Source: Rhynchopus sp. YZ270_cl-10
Lineage: Eukaryota > Euglenozoa > Diplonemea > Diplonemida > Diplonemidae
Length of the DNA: 64,000 nt
Reading direction: 5' to 3'
Assembly (NCBI GenBank): GCA_964035575.1
Contig: OZ037835.1
Location: forward strand, 1,674,001-1,738,000
The position numbers and the translations under genes were made by a program. The notes beneath the pieces are model-generated. The model ran no database searches. It was given only the letters and a program-made list of their open reading frames with translations, and was not told the origin of the DNA. This document shows positions 37,846-48,626 of the stretch, in pieces (the first letter of the stretch is position 1; each line of letters starts with the position of its first letter).

Positions 37846-38808
37846 ATGGATTTGACCATCAAAGGGTTGAACGGAGTGAAGCATACGGTCGAGCTGGGTG
37901 AGGATGACACACCTGCGGTGATGCGTCGGAAGGTGGCGTCTGCGGTGGGGTTGCCTGAAGACGGCTTTGTGATGAGTTTCGGTGGGGAGGCGATGGACGA
38001 AGGATACGACATGACGCAGCTGAGTGCTGGAGACACAATCGAGTTGTCGACGGAGAAGAAGGTCGAGGCCAGAGCAGCACTTCATGCGTTGGGTGAGAGG
38101 GACATCACTGCAGAGAGGCTGGTGACTGTGGAGGATCCTGAGGTGGCGTGTTTGCTTCTGCAGGCGGAGGTTGCGACTGTCATTCCGAATCAGTTCTTGG
38201 CACAGACATCGTTAACAGCACTTGATCTGAGTGCTGTGTCGTGTGTGACGGAGATTCGTGATCAGTTTCTTTACGGATGCATATCGTTGACAAGCGTCGA
38301 CCTGTCTGGGATGACACGTCTCACGCGGATTGGTAGCAGCTTTCTTGACGACTGCAGCAGCCTCACAGCAGTGGACTTATCACCACTTCGCAGTGTTACT
38401 CACATATGTACAGGCTTTCTTCAGAACTGCACCAGCCTCACAGCAGTCGACTTATCGCCACTTCGCAATGTTACTCAAATTGGTACAAGCTTTCTTAGGA
38501 ACTGTACCAGCCTCACAGCAGTGGACTTGTCACCACTCAGCAATGTTACACACATTTACAAGTGGTTTCTTTTGAACTGCAGCAGTCTCACAGAACTAGA
38601 CCTGTCACCACTCAGCAGAGTTACGCACTTTGATGAGAATTCTGCTTACAACTGCACTTCGTTGAGGAGCATCCACCTTGGCGGCTGCAGCAGTGCTGTG
38701 TCGAGTCGAGTACGTGAAGGCAAGCTGAAGAAGTATGTGGTTGACGCACCTCCGACACGTGGCAGAGACAAGGCGAAAGCAACCGTGCCTCGCTGCAGTG
38801 TTTCGTAA
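37846..38808 (+). CDS. UBL plus LRR protein with a divergent UBL (LRR copy 6)
   Basis: It encodes 320 residues. The UBL (MDLTIKGLNGVKHTVELGED, PAVMRRKVASAVGL, YDMTQLSAGDTIEL) is clearly different from the other copies. From KKVEARAALHALGERDITAE onward the linker, the LRRs (six, CTSLTAVDLSPLRNVTQIG type) and the basic tail are close to base-identical to the first array. It therefore looks like a second UBL joined to the first LRR type. The leader at 37653-37845 recurs at 41864-42055. Confidence 0.87.
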   Translation: MDLTIKGLNGVKHTVELGEDDTPAVMRRKVASAVGLPEDGFVMSFGGEAMDEGYDMTQLSAGDTIELSTEKKVEARAALHALGERDITAERLVTVEDPEVACLLLQAEVATVIPNQFLAQTSLTALDLSAVSCVTEIRDQFLYGCISLTSVDLSGMTRLTRIGSSFLDDCSSLTAVDLSPLRSVTHICTGFLQNCTSLTAVDLSPLRNVTQIGTSFLRNCTSLTAVDLSPLSNVTHIYKWFLLNCSSLTELDLSPLSRVTHFDENSAYNCTSLRSIHLGGCSSAVSSRVREGKLKKYVVDAPPTRGRDKAKATVPRCSVS

Positions 38809-38997
38809 AGAGCGACAGGAGAAGCTAGGCAAGGAACGTAGAGCAGCTCCGCTGTGACAGCTGCTTGTCCCATTCTGCGACGTCGGTGTGAGTCTTAGAA
38901 GAAGTGTCTGAATGAGAGTCAGTGAGGCACTCAGAAAACACAGTTGCTTTCTCGTAACTGTGCCATGCCAGCGAACTAAACACCGTGTGAAGCGATC

Positions 38998-39101
38998 TCC
39001 CTGGAATCGATGTTTATTATGATATCTGTTTGCAAAGGTGTGGACAATAGAGTGATAGTACAGGTTCAACTCATTGCTTTTGACATTGGCACTTCTTTTT
39101 A
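38998..39101 (+). repeat. Second unit-boundary repeat, cut by an insertion
   Basis: It matches 37548-37652. The continuation of the unit (AGAATCAACAGA) is found only at 41863, 2.76 kb away, with a TIR element in between. Confidence 0.8.
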
Positions 39102-39726
39102 CACCTCGTCCCGAATTTTTGTCCGAGAATACGATTACTAATTAGTTACTCCACTAAATAAATCGAGCAAAAATATGGTGAACTCAGCGGAGCCCGGTTT
39201 TAAAAGTGCCAAAAACGACCTTTTCGTTTTGACGCGTTGTGAGTTCCTCAAATGCAATTTTGAAGGGTAAAAAATTCGGGTTTTCTAAGCACAAGCAGTG
39301 TTAAGTCAAAAAATTTCGCGAAAAAAAAATAGGTTTTTTTTTGCGTTAAAAGCTCGGAACCCAGAAACGTCCAATGGCGAAGTTTTTTTCTGGTTTCGTT
39401 GCACCCTGTATTTTTACTAAAAAATCGAGACAAAGTGATTTTTACCTGGATTTTTGCCTGTATTTTACTAGGGATTTTCCCTTAGTAAAATACAGGGGAA
39501 TTATCTAACACCTCGTCCCGAATTTTTGTCCGAGAATACGATTACTAATTAGTTACTCCACTAAATAAATCGAGCAAAAATATGGTGAACTCAGCGGAGC
39601 CCGGTTTTAAAAGTGCCAAAAACGACCTTTTCGTTTTGACGCGTTGTGAGTTCCTCAAATGCAATTTTGAAGGGTAAAAAATTCGGGTTTTCTAAGCACA
39701 AGCAGTGTTAAGTCAAAAAATTTCGC
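39101..39726. repeat. 219-bp direct repeat (39101-39319 and 39508-39726)
   Basis: The two copies read identically; the first is the left end of the TIR element. Between them is a hairpin with arms CCTGTATTTTACTA (39457-39470 and 39483-39496). The second copy is followed by a GC-rich hairpin GGGGGGCTCCGCCCCCC (39729-39745). Confidence 0.88.
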
Positions 39727-40500
39727 TGGGGGGCTCCGCCCCCCAGACCCCCAGTCGCTTCGCCGCGAAGCGCCTGGGGTGGTGCTTGGTGCACAGGATT
39801 AGGACATTAAAGACATGTCCTGCATTTGAGTGGATGTCCAGCCCCGAACTCGTCTGCTGTCAGACGTATTTCTCTTGAGACTGCAATGGAGAAGACGCTT
39901 GCAACAGCTTCATCAACCGCACACGCGAGGAGGAGTGCATGTGTTGCACATATGTCCGGTCAAAGAGATCAGAGAGAGTGCACCAATATATGAGATGTTC
40001 ACACCGTACTTTATACTCGTGAAAAACTATCCCACGCGTGAACATCGAGCATTCTGATTTTCTTTAACGCCGATTCTTTTGAAAATGTGTCAGTAGGGTA
40101 ACCAAGGGGTGATAACAAATATGTACTCCACCAATCGGGTCGAGAAAAAATGTCGTGAATTCTGAGAAGTGGGCCTTCCACATGCGGGTAGCTCACAAAC
40201 AACAAATTCAAAACGCTGTTTGGCCTGCCTGCGACGTTGTACCGAAGGTGCATATGAAGGCCTGTTTTCCAACATCCATACCCCCCCTTTACGGAGGGAC
40301 AACGGGTAGAACCACGGAGAATCGGTTAAGGTGCCACACCAGAAATATTTTTTTGAAATATTTTTTGGGATTGAAATCAGCGGATCGAAATGAGTTAAAT
40401 GTGGGGTCGTAGGCTCAAAAAATTGCATCTGTGGTTTATGAAGTGAACGAGGCCCAGAAGTATACGCCTAACGAGATCTTGTCTGATATGTGAATCGCAC

Positions 40501-41165
40501 TGTACTGTACTGTACTGTACTGTACTGTACTGTACTGTACTGTACTGTACTGTACTGTACTGTACTGTACTGTACTGTACTGTACTGTACTGTACTGTAC
40601 TGTACTGTACTGTACTGTACTGTACTGTACTGTACTGTACTGTACTGTACTGTACTGTACTGTACTGTACTGTACTGTACTGTACTGTACTGTACTGTAC
40701 TGTACTGTACTGTACTGTACTGTACTGTACTGTACTGTACTGTACTGTACTGTACTGTACTGTACTGTACTGTACTGTACTGTACTGTACTGTACTGTAC
40801 TGTACTGTACTGTACTGTACTGTACTGTACTGTACTGTACTGTACTGTACTGTACTGTACTGTACTGTACTGTACTGTACTGTACTGTACTGTACTGTAC
40901 TGTACTGTACTGTACTGTACTGTACTGTACTGTACTGTACTGTACTGTACTGTACTGTACTGTACTGTACTGTACTGTACTGTACTGTACTGTACTGTAC
41001 TGTACTGTACTGTACTGTACTGTACTGTACTGTACTGTACTGTACTGTACTGTACTGTACTGTACTGTACTGTACTGTACTGTACTGTACTGTACTGTAC
41101 TGTACTGTACTGTACTGTACTGTACTGTACTGTACTGTACTGTACTGTACTGTACTGTACTGTAC
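40501..41165. repeat. (TGTAC)133 pentanucleotide array
   Basis: 665 bp of TGTAC without a visible interruption. TGTAC contains the palindrome GTAC. Long frames on both strands are artefacts. Confidence 0.97.
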
Positions 41166-41176
41166 TCCCAATCCCC

Positions 41177-41479
41177 TGTGTATACTGTGTATGTGTATAC
41201 TGTGTATACTGTGTATACTGTGTATACTGTGTATACTGTGTATACTGTGTATACTGTGTATACTGTGTATACTGTGTATACTGTGTATACTGTGTATACT
41301 GTGTATACTGTGTATACTGTGTATACTGTGTATACTGTGTATACTGTGTATACTGTGTATACTGTGTATACTGTGTATACTGTGTATACTGTGTATACTG
41401 TGTATACTGTGTATACTGTGTATACTGTGTATACTGTGTATACTGTGTATACTGTGTATACTGTGTATACTGTGTATAC
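41177..41479. repeat. (TGTGTATAC)n nonanucleotide array
   Basis: About 33 copies, one shortened near the start (TGTGTATG). It is separated from the TGTAC array by 11 bases. Confidence 0.96.
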
Positions 41480-41862
41480 TACCTGTGTGTGACCATACCC
41501 CAGATGGTCTAACGAGTGATATGAGCATATTCTCCAGGTACAATATATACCCGGAGAATCCATTGGAGCAAGAATTTTGCACTTTTGAGCATCACAGATT
41601 ACATGTTGCCATTTTTGCGGTCATAATATTTTTTCAAATGGCAAAGGCAATTCCTTAAGGAATTACAGGGAAAATCACCGTTTTGGGTCTCTCTCTCTAT
41701 GGGTGATTGGGTTTTAGTCACTCAACGAATCTGGTCGATTTTTTTTGCGTGTTCATAGGTTTTACCAGAAAAATCAATTAGAGCAAGAATTTTACGGTTT
41801 TGAATAGTTGTTCTTTATTTAAAAAAATACCCAGTTTGGACAAAAATTTGGGATTGAGTGTT

Positions 41863-42055
41863 AGAATCAACAGAAGAGTGTGCCTTTCCGTACTTCGTTA
41901 TTTATTGTTTGTGTTGTTTTTCTTGCTGCGTACACCCATCGTCACCCCAAATGAATATGTTATAAAAAAGAGAGCAGATGTGCAGTGTTGTTTCTTTCCA
42001 CACACCTTCTCCACCTCATCACACCAATACAACAGGACAAAGGCTTTGGTTATAA
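41863..42055 (+). repeat. Displaced leader of LRR copy 7
   Basis: It matches 37653-37842, the leader of the 37846 gene (GCGTACACCCATCGTCACCC and following). It belongs to the disrupted unit. Confidence 0.8.
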
Positions 42056-42068
42056 ACCCCCCTCCCAA

Positions 42069-42563
42069 CTATTGTTTACATACAGGTATTGTTTACATAT
42101 AATTATTCACAGCTATTATTTACATCCAATTACTATTTACATTCGAATTATTTATTTACACCCCCTTTTTTTTGCCGGTTTTTGGTGACGGGGTGCGGAT
42201 TCGTGACCAAAAACACAATTTTTTGGAATTTCCGGAATCTGTCCAGAAAATGGTGGGGCCGATGTTGAAAATTGGACAATTTTTTGACCACTTAAATTTT
42301 GGAAAATATGAGCCCGGTCACTAGGTGGGGCCCATTTTCGGCCAAAAATTTTCACAAAATCCGAGTTTGTAAAATTGACCCTACACCCACATCAATTTCA
42401 ATACTATACCTCACTTCACCTTCGGTTACTATACAGGGGAGGTGTGGAAAATGTAAACAATACATGAGTGATAATTATTTACATGTACTATTTACATTTA
42501 AATTATTTACGTGTATTATTTACATGCACGAATACTATTTACATAAAAATATGTAAACAATAG
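42069..42563. mobile_element. 495-bp TIR element with TATTTACAT subterminal arrays
   Basis: Perfect 13-bp ends (CTATTGTTTACAT, inverse at 42551-42563). Several TATTTACAT/TGTTTACAT copies lie inside each end (42069-42160, 42440-42560). The middle is AT-rich and related to 455-560. It replaced the UBL part of LRR copy 7. Confidence 0.72.
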
Positions 42564-42566
42564 CTG

Positions 42567-44093
42567 TGAGGGAGACACAATCGAGTTGACGACGGAGAAG
42601 AAGGTCGAGGCCAGAGCAGCACTTCATGCGTTGGGTGAGAGGGACATCACTGCAGAGAGGCTGGTGACTCGTGTACGCCACGCCTGAAACCGGTAATTTT
42701 TAATATTCATTGCTTTTCTTTACAAGTTGACACAAGATTCTAGATTTTAAGTTGGTTCAACGTCGCATGAGACCAGTTGGCGCAGTCGTTGAACCCTCAA
42801 TTTTTTCATTTTTTTTTCTGGTTTTGGCCCGTGAAACCCTGTGTTACATCAACGCTGGGTTCGCGAGCCTGAAGCCAGGGGTGGCTGCATTCCTTTTCGG
42901 ACCGGGGTGCTCCATCCTATTTTTAAAAACGTTTATCTGCAGAGAGGCTGGTGACTGTGAGTGATCCTGAGGTTGCGTGTTTGCTTCTGCAGGCGGAGGT
43001 TGCGACGGTGATACCTATTGACTTCCTCTGGAAGGCATCGTTAACAGCACTTGATCTGAGTGCTGTGTCTGTTGTGACTCGAATTGAGCACGGCTTTCTT
43101 AGTCAATGCACTTCATTGAGAAGCCTCGACCTCTCTGGGTTGATCTATGTTCCACAAATTGGTTGTGGCTTCCTTCGTGGATGCAGTTCTTTGTGTACAT
43201 TGGACTTGACAGGACTGAGCAGTGTCATACACATTGAGTCCTTCTGTCTTTCTGGATGCAGTTCTTTGCGCACACTGGACTTGACACCACTGAGCAGTGT
43301 CACACAAATTGACAACAGCTTCCTTTATGGATGCAGTTCGTTGTGTACCTTGGACTCGACACCACTGAGCGGTGTGACACACATTAATCACAGCTTCCTG
43401 TATGGATGCAGTTCTTTGCGTACACTGGACTTAACACCACTGAACGGGGTCACACACGTTCAGGCCTACTTCCTGTATGGATGCAGTTCTTTGCGCACAC
43501 TGGACTTGACACCACTGAGCAGGATCACACAAATTGAACACGGCTTCCTTTATGGATGCAGTTCTTTGTGTACACTGGACTTGTCGCCGCTGAGCAGGAT
43601 CACACAAATTAATCACAGCTTTCTTCATGGATGCAGTGCTTTGTGTACACTAGACCTGACACTACTGAGCGGTGTCACCCAAATTGAGCACCGCTTCCTG
43701 TGTGGATGCAGTTCTTTGCGTACACTGGACTTGACACCACTGGGCAAGATCGCACGCATTGAGGCCTACTTCCTGTGTGGATGCAGTTCTTTGCGCACAC
43801 TGCACTTGACACCACTGAGCAGGATCACACAAATTGAACACGGCTTCCTTTATGGATGCAGTTCTTTGTGTGAACTGGACTTGTCGACACTCAGCAGTGT
43901 CACACACCTTGACAGTGGCTATTTTCTTAGTGGATGTACTTCGTTGGAGAGCATCTACCTCACCGGCTGCAGTGATGTTGTGTCGAGCACAGTGAGGAAC
44001 AAACGGGGGGATTTAGAAGTTAAAGAACGTCCAAAACGCAGCAGAGACGAACCACTTGAGGAATCCCGCAAGCGAGTTAGACACGCAGAGTGA
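42567..44093 (+). pseudogene. UBL-LRR copy 7, disrupted
   Basis: 42567-42669 encodes only the end of the UBL and the linker start (GDTIELTTEKKVEARAALHA). An insertion (42670-42936) then interrupts, and coding resumes at 42937: DPEVACLLLQAEVATVIPID and about eleven 25-residue LRRs (CSSLRTLDLTPLSRITQIEH type), ending KRVRHAE. The UBL is missing and no ATG is placed before the resumed frame, so it is probably not expressed as a normal product. The LRR part has no stop over 1.1 kb, so loss is recent or the part is reused. Its LRR arrays are unusually uniform (GSSL-type Cys motifs, HGFLYG). Confidence 0.8.
42670..42936 (+). mobile_element. SINE-like insertion with 20-bp target duplication
   Basis: The 267-bp insert is flanked by exact copies of CTGCAGAGAGGCTGGTGACT (42650-42669, 42937-42956), a sequence present once in intact copies (38107-38126). 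Such a long duplication is typical of LINE-mobilised retroposons. Inside, TGGCGCAGTCG (42778-42788) resembles a tRNA A box and GGTTCGCGAGC (42858-42868) a B box. Their spacing of about 70 bp is longer than in a tRNA, so the tRNA origin is tentative. Confidence 0.6.
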
Positions 44094-44169
44094 CGCCGCC
44101 AGCTGCGCACTGCAACCCTTAAAAGCTGCACGACGCACACCCTCACAGGCCACTCCTCCCGCAAGCACT

Positions 44170-44881
44170 GACGGAGACGTTTGCAACATTGAAGCAGAAC
44201 GCGATGACTCCGAGACGCACTCTTACGTGGCCAGAACACTTGACAAGTACTTCACAGTAAGCAAACCAATGGCCTTCGATGCTGCACACGAGGCATGCAG
44301 AGGGAACCACGGTGAATGCCTCGTACTGCTTCTTCCGTATGTTGAGACAACGCAGATGGGCTTTGGGATCCTGCTGAGTGAGTGTGTCCACGCAGACCAC
44401 GTTGCGTGCATGGAGGTCCTCTTGCAGCATTGGAAGTCTGTCTGCAACAAAGTGTCGTTTGTCCCGCACGATACACAGCGCGGGTGAGGAGGATGACTGT
44501 CCGGCCATGTGGTCAGACCCTGCAGTGTGTCGTGTCTTGATTGATGCAGGGGCAGACTTACATACAAAAAACGAGATCGAACGGTTGCCTCTGCACACTG
44601 CTTGCGTTTCAGGAGCACTTGACGTTGTGAAGATGTTGGTTGAAGCAGGTGCGGAAGTACGTGACACAGACGGCGAAGAATGCACGTGTCTTATCATTGC
44701 GGCAGAATATGGACACACCGAGATCGTGCGCTATCTTGTGGGCTTGCCAGAGGTGGATGTGAATCACGCAACATACGACGCACTCACTGCGTTGTACAAA
44801 GCCGTGGATGAAGAACGTACAGAAGTGGTGCAGGTGCTGATTGATGCAGGTGCATACCTCGGAGCGAACAGAACAAGATAA
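44170..44881 (+). pseudogene. Ankyrin-repeat gene remnant, frameshifted and 3'-truncated
   Basis: One frame reads AFDAAHEACRGNHGECLVLL and HADHVACMEVLLQHWKSV (to about 44480). A one-base shift near 44482 leads to DPAVCRVLIDAGADLHTKNE, LPLHTACVSGALDVVKMLVE, EYGHTEIVRYLVG and RTEVVQVLIDAGAYLG. Together these are about five ankyrin repeats. The 3' end runs straight into the dispersed repeat starting at 44871, which supplies the stop. No ATG is clear (one at 44270). Confidence 0.65.
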
Positions 44882-45209
44882 AACAATAAGCTCGCGTTTC
44901 TTTTATCGAACAGAATTTATTCTCCGCCCCGTACCCAAAACGTAAACACCACTTTGAATCAGAAAAAATATTTTCCTCTCCTTTTTTCTTCCACACGCGC
45001 TGGTTTTTGTATTTCGCTAATTTTTATCAAAAAGCTTTCTTTATATACCCTTGTTTCGAGTGCGAAACGTTTCTCCGTGTATTGCACGGGAAACAATATA
45101 ACAAACAGGTGCAGGGTGGTTCCGTGCTTATCATAGAACCTGACACCTTGTGTGTCTCCCAAAAACCAAAAGCGTTGTGTGTGTAGTTTTGAAGGAAGGA
45201 AAAATAAAA
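44871..45209 (+). repeat. Dispersed 3'-end repeat, copy 2
   Basis: Homologous to 30653-30980. It truncates the ankyrin remnant. Confidence 0.65.
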
Positions 45210-45543
45210 CCATTCTGAAAAGGTGACATCGAATGGAGTCAGCCATAGAGTCGTGCCCCCCTGCTGCTGCCTTGCTTAGGGACCGGGGATACCTTAAAGT
45301 AGACCACAAACCCGTGAGATCAGCAACCCTTCCCTTCCCTTCCCTTCCTCCTCATTTTTAAAGACCGCCAAAAACAAAAAGAGCACAAAGCAAAAAGCGA
45401 CAACTTTTAAGGGGGAATACTTGCCCTAATACAGTTTTTAGGGCAAGTCTGAACTTTTTCAAAATAGGGTAGGGTAAATCTATCCCCCTTCATTCATACT
45501 TCTCTCCCTTTCAACCCCTACAGTACCCTGCCCCTCCACCACT
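45210..45543. other. Intergenic, pyrimidine-rich leader
   Basis: CCCTTCCCTTCCCTTCC at 45331-45347. A short inverted pair (TTGCCCTAA / TTAGGGCAA, 45421-45446) precedes the pyrimidine-rich leader of the next gene. Confidence 0.4.
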
Positions 45544-47238
45544 ATGCCAAATTACGACCTCTCCCCGGGCCACCCTAACTACGATGTAGACCCAGACTCT
45601 GTGGTGCCACACATCCCACTGCCACCTCGATGGGACGACTACACGCAACGCATCCACAACGCTGCATCACCTCTGACCCGTCTTGAGGAGCTCGATCTGT
45701 GGCGCGGCTGCGGGGCTGGGGTCTATTTGGTCGTGCTATCTGGAGCATTTGAGGCGGGTGTGGGGCCAGCTCGGATGGCACACCAGCTGCGTGCAGGGGA
45801 AGTTGCGCAGGTCTGCGTTGAAAAGAGAATGTGGTTCACCTCGAAACCACGCTGGACCCGCACGCTCTATACCAAAGACGGCTGCTTTCCTACAGAAACC
45901 TCCTACGAGGACAACGACGACACGGACTACTCATTCCCACCATCACGCAAGCCGCAGCCATTTTACCGCGAAGACCGTCCGGTCAAACCTCTCGTCCAAT
46001 ACGACTGGCAAGAGGCGATCTCGGAGTTGGACTGCAACCGCATGGTGAACACCTTTCTCTGCCGTTTTCCAACCCCAAATTGGGAGCTTCCAGAGGGATG
46101 TTATCAGCCACATTTAGAATGCGATGTTTTTGTTGTGCCTGAAAGCAATTTGGTCCGTCTAAAAAGCGTGCAAACGGCGTTGAAAACACTGTCGGATACT
46201 GTCGGCCGCTGTGTGGTTCCGAAGTACCTGAACGTCATTGACCCGAATCTCTTCGTGCATGAGGGGCGGTGGGTGGCATCTGAGTGGGATATCTCTGAGT
46301 CCGGAGAGGCAACGCTTCTTGGCGGCAACGATGCGCATCCACATAGCTCCGTCGTCGAGACAGTGTTTACCCCTATTCTAAACGCGGCACTACCCCTTCT
46401 TGCCTCTCTCCAACGCCCTGCACTTCACCTACCAGGGACACGTCTCCAAGCTGTACCTAAAATTCAATCCATCGTTGTCCCCCCTAAAGGAATCACACTC
46501 CCCGGAGAAGATGAACAAAGCAAAGGCGGAACCTATCAAGGTCTTTGGCACAGTGATGGGGATGTGGAGGACATAGCGGCGGTGGTATTGTACTATTATG
46601 ATATTGAGAAGGGGCTGGAGGGTGGTGCTATGGAGTTTTCCGCGCAAGATGTGATGGACATGCTGGGATACGCAGACTGCGACGATAATGGAATGGATTT
46701 CAAGAAACAGAACCTCCAACGCTGGGCAAACAACAAAGAGAACGGCAACCTCCCCATCTTCAAGGTACCCTGCGAGACGGGGACCCTCCTCGTCTTTTCT
46801 AACTACCAGCTGGTGCACAGGGTACTCCAGATTGTAAACACAGAACCACAAGAAGGGAAACGAAGCTTCGCCGCGCTGTTTATTGTAAACCCAGCTGGAG
46901 AGCGCCTTCCATCCTCGCAAGACGTCATGAAATCGACACAATACCAAGAGGAAACCGACGAAAAAAAGGAAGCAGTTCGGGTGAACAAACTACGAGCACA
47001 GCTGGAACCGAAGGGCTCCTTTGGTGTGGACCATTCAGTGTATGTGACAGGGAACGGTTGCGCGATGCTCATCAAGTGGGTCAAGGAGAGCGTGGATAAA
47101 GACTGTATTGGGGCTTTCGACTACGACGGTGCAGGGGAGGTGTTTGCGAGTATGACACATCCCCCTGGTATGGTGGGGCGTGGTGTGAGCGAAGCGATTT
47201 CGCGAAGCAGCGCGCAGAGTGTCAGTTCGGGAGGGTGA
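45544..47238 (+). CDS. 2-oxoglutarate/Fe(II) oxygenase-like protein (DUF4246-like)
   Basis: It encodes 564 residues. ATG 45544 follows a C-rich leader. Residues 325-470 form the recognisable part: WHSDGDVEDIAAVVLYYYDI, with W335, H336 and D338 as the H-x-D iron ligands, GGAMEF, GTLLVFSNYQLVHRV with H425 as the distal His, and R440-S-F in KRSFAALFIVNP as the likely 2-oxoglutarate-binding Arg. This H-x-D...H...R set plus the W-H-x-x-G pattern matches the DUF4246 group of oxygenase-fold proteins, best known from fungi. The N-terminal 300 residues are typical in length for that group. No signal peptide or TM segment, so probably cytosolic or nuclear; substrate unknown. Confidence 0.65.
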   Translation: MPNYDLSPGHPNYDVDPDSVVPHIPLPPRWDDYTQRIHNAASPLTRLEELDLWRGCGAGVYLVVLSGAFEAGVGPARMAHQLRAGEVAQVCVEKRMWFTSKPRWTRTLYTKDGCFPTETSYEDNDDTDYSFPPSRKPQPFYREDRPVKPLVQYDWQEAISELDCNRMVNTFLCRFPTPNWELPEGCYQPHLECDVFVVPESNLVRLKSVQTALKTLSDTVGRCVVPKYLNVIDPNLFVHEGRWVASEWDISESGEATLLGGNDAHPHSSVVETVFTPILNAALPLLASLQRPALHLPGTRLQAVPKIQSIVVPPKGITLPGEDEQSKGGTYQGLWHSDGDVEDIAAVVLYYYDIEKGLEGGAMEFSAQDVMDMLGYADCDDNGMDFKKQNLQRWANNKENGNLPIFKVPCETGTLLVFSNYQLVHRVLQIVNTEPQEGKRSFAALFIVNPAGERLPSSQDVMKSTQYQEETDEKKEAVRVNKLRAQLEPKGSFGVDHSVYVTGNGCAMLIKWVKESVDKDCIGAFDYDGAGEVFASMTHPPGMVGRGVSEAISRSSAQSVSSGG

Positions 47239-48626
47239 TTAGACAATTTAGTGGGTTCAAAAAAATAATAATATTTTATGGATTCAGAGATATTCACATT
47301 TGTATTTTGACAAAAAAAAAAAAATGCTTGAGAAAGAATTCTCGTGAAAAGGAGGCGTATCCCGTCCCCAGATTATTGTCCTCCCCCTCTTCACAATCAA
47401 ACTTGTTTGAGCAGCTTTGCTGCGGATTGGGGGGTTCGGATAAAAAGACATAAAAATAATAGCGACAATTCCTCTCACTTTTTGATATTTTCTACCACTT
47501 ACTTACGGTAAGGTTGGAAGGGGACCGGGAATAAACAACACCTCCTTCATCAGGATTTTCAAATTTTTGATTCCCTAGTCGGTGTGTTTCTCCTCCCCCG
47601 TACGTTTTACTTCACATCGGGTTTGTTTTTGGTTAGGGGGGGGGGCTTTTTCTCTTCAACACATACTTGTTTGCCTTTGAGCAAAGAATAAAGACTGGTC
47701 TTTTTATCTTTCCGGACTCCCTCTCTCTCTTGTTCTGCACGACACTTTATGTACTTCAAGCAAAACCCCCAACGTAAATAATGTGCATTTGTGTTTCCCC
47801 CCCCCCCTCAAAATAAAGCAATAAAAACAATAAAAGACAAAAAGGGAGAGGTGGTGAAACGTACTCTGGCGCAATGGAAAGCCTACCTAACCTTATAGCT
47901 ATGCACCGTGCCATGCGAACCCTGTTGGAGAGGGATGAACGAGGAGTTGAACTCGCCACTGCCTTTTCTAATAGATGCATCGCCACCACCACCCCACGAG
48001 ATGATGTCACCGTCTTTCCTTCCTGCCCGCTACATCCGTACAAGGCGTCTGTTCAAACAGCCGCCACTTTCCTCCCTCCGGATCGGTGGTTTTCTATGTG
48101 GATTGGTTAGGTGCTCGTCCACTCCCCTGTATTATTAAGTGCAACGCCCAAGCGCTACACTCCGGGGTTTGATAACGCGGAGTGTAAGTGCCTGAGTCCC
48201 AGAGGCGTTTTGCACTGCTTTGTTATTGCCATTTCTTCAACGCTCCGTTTATGTTTTATATTATGTGTATACAGGGCGAGACAATAAACTTTTGTGTGTG
48301 TGTGCTTGTTGTTTGATTTTCATCTGGTAGTGGTGTTCAAAGCGTACTCCATTTCTTCTGCGTTGCACGACTTAGGCACTCAGCAACAGAGTGCGCTTTT
48401 TTGTGCACTTCGTTTTTTTTGTGTGTGTTTTGTTCTTCGGGGACACTTTTTGTGACACATCTCAGGAAATCTTTGCATTTTCTGGGACACACATAAGAAG
48501 GAAGCCCCAAAAAAGGAAGGCAGAGCATGCAGTGACTGGAGTGGCAACTTTCTTCAAGCAGAAATCCCATCCCCTCCCCTTGGGAAGCACTTGTAGTAGG
48601 TGCAAATTTTGCTGAAACTTTGCACA

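Larger units (their letters stand above)
39102..41861. mobile_element. 2.76-kb TIR element with TA target duplication, filled with satellites
   Basis: Left end CACCTCGTCCCGAATTTTTG, right end inverse of CACTCAATCCCAAATTTTTG (18 of 23 positions match). TA precedes (39100-39101) and follows (41862-41863), and the uninterrupted unit at 37651-37652 has a single TA. A TA duplication is typical of Tc1/mariner elements. No transposase was recognised inside. It holds a 219-bp duplication, GC-rich hairpins and two large microsatellites. Confidence 0.75.

Noticed and set aside
40395..41582. Long ORFs on both strands (YSTVQYSTVQ, VYTVYTVYT, CTVLYCTVLY)
   Set aside because: They are translations of the TGTAC and TGTGTATAC arrays, not genes.
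42778..42868. A functional tRNA gene
   Set aside because: A- and B-like boxes are too far apart and no cloverleaf can be drawn; kept only as SINE promoter evidence.
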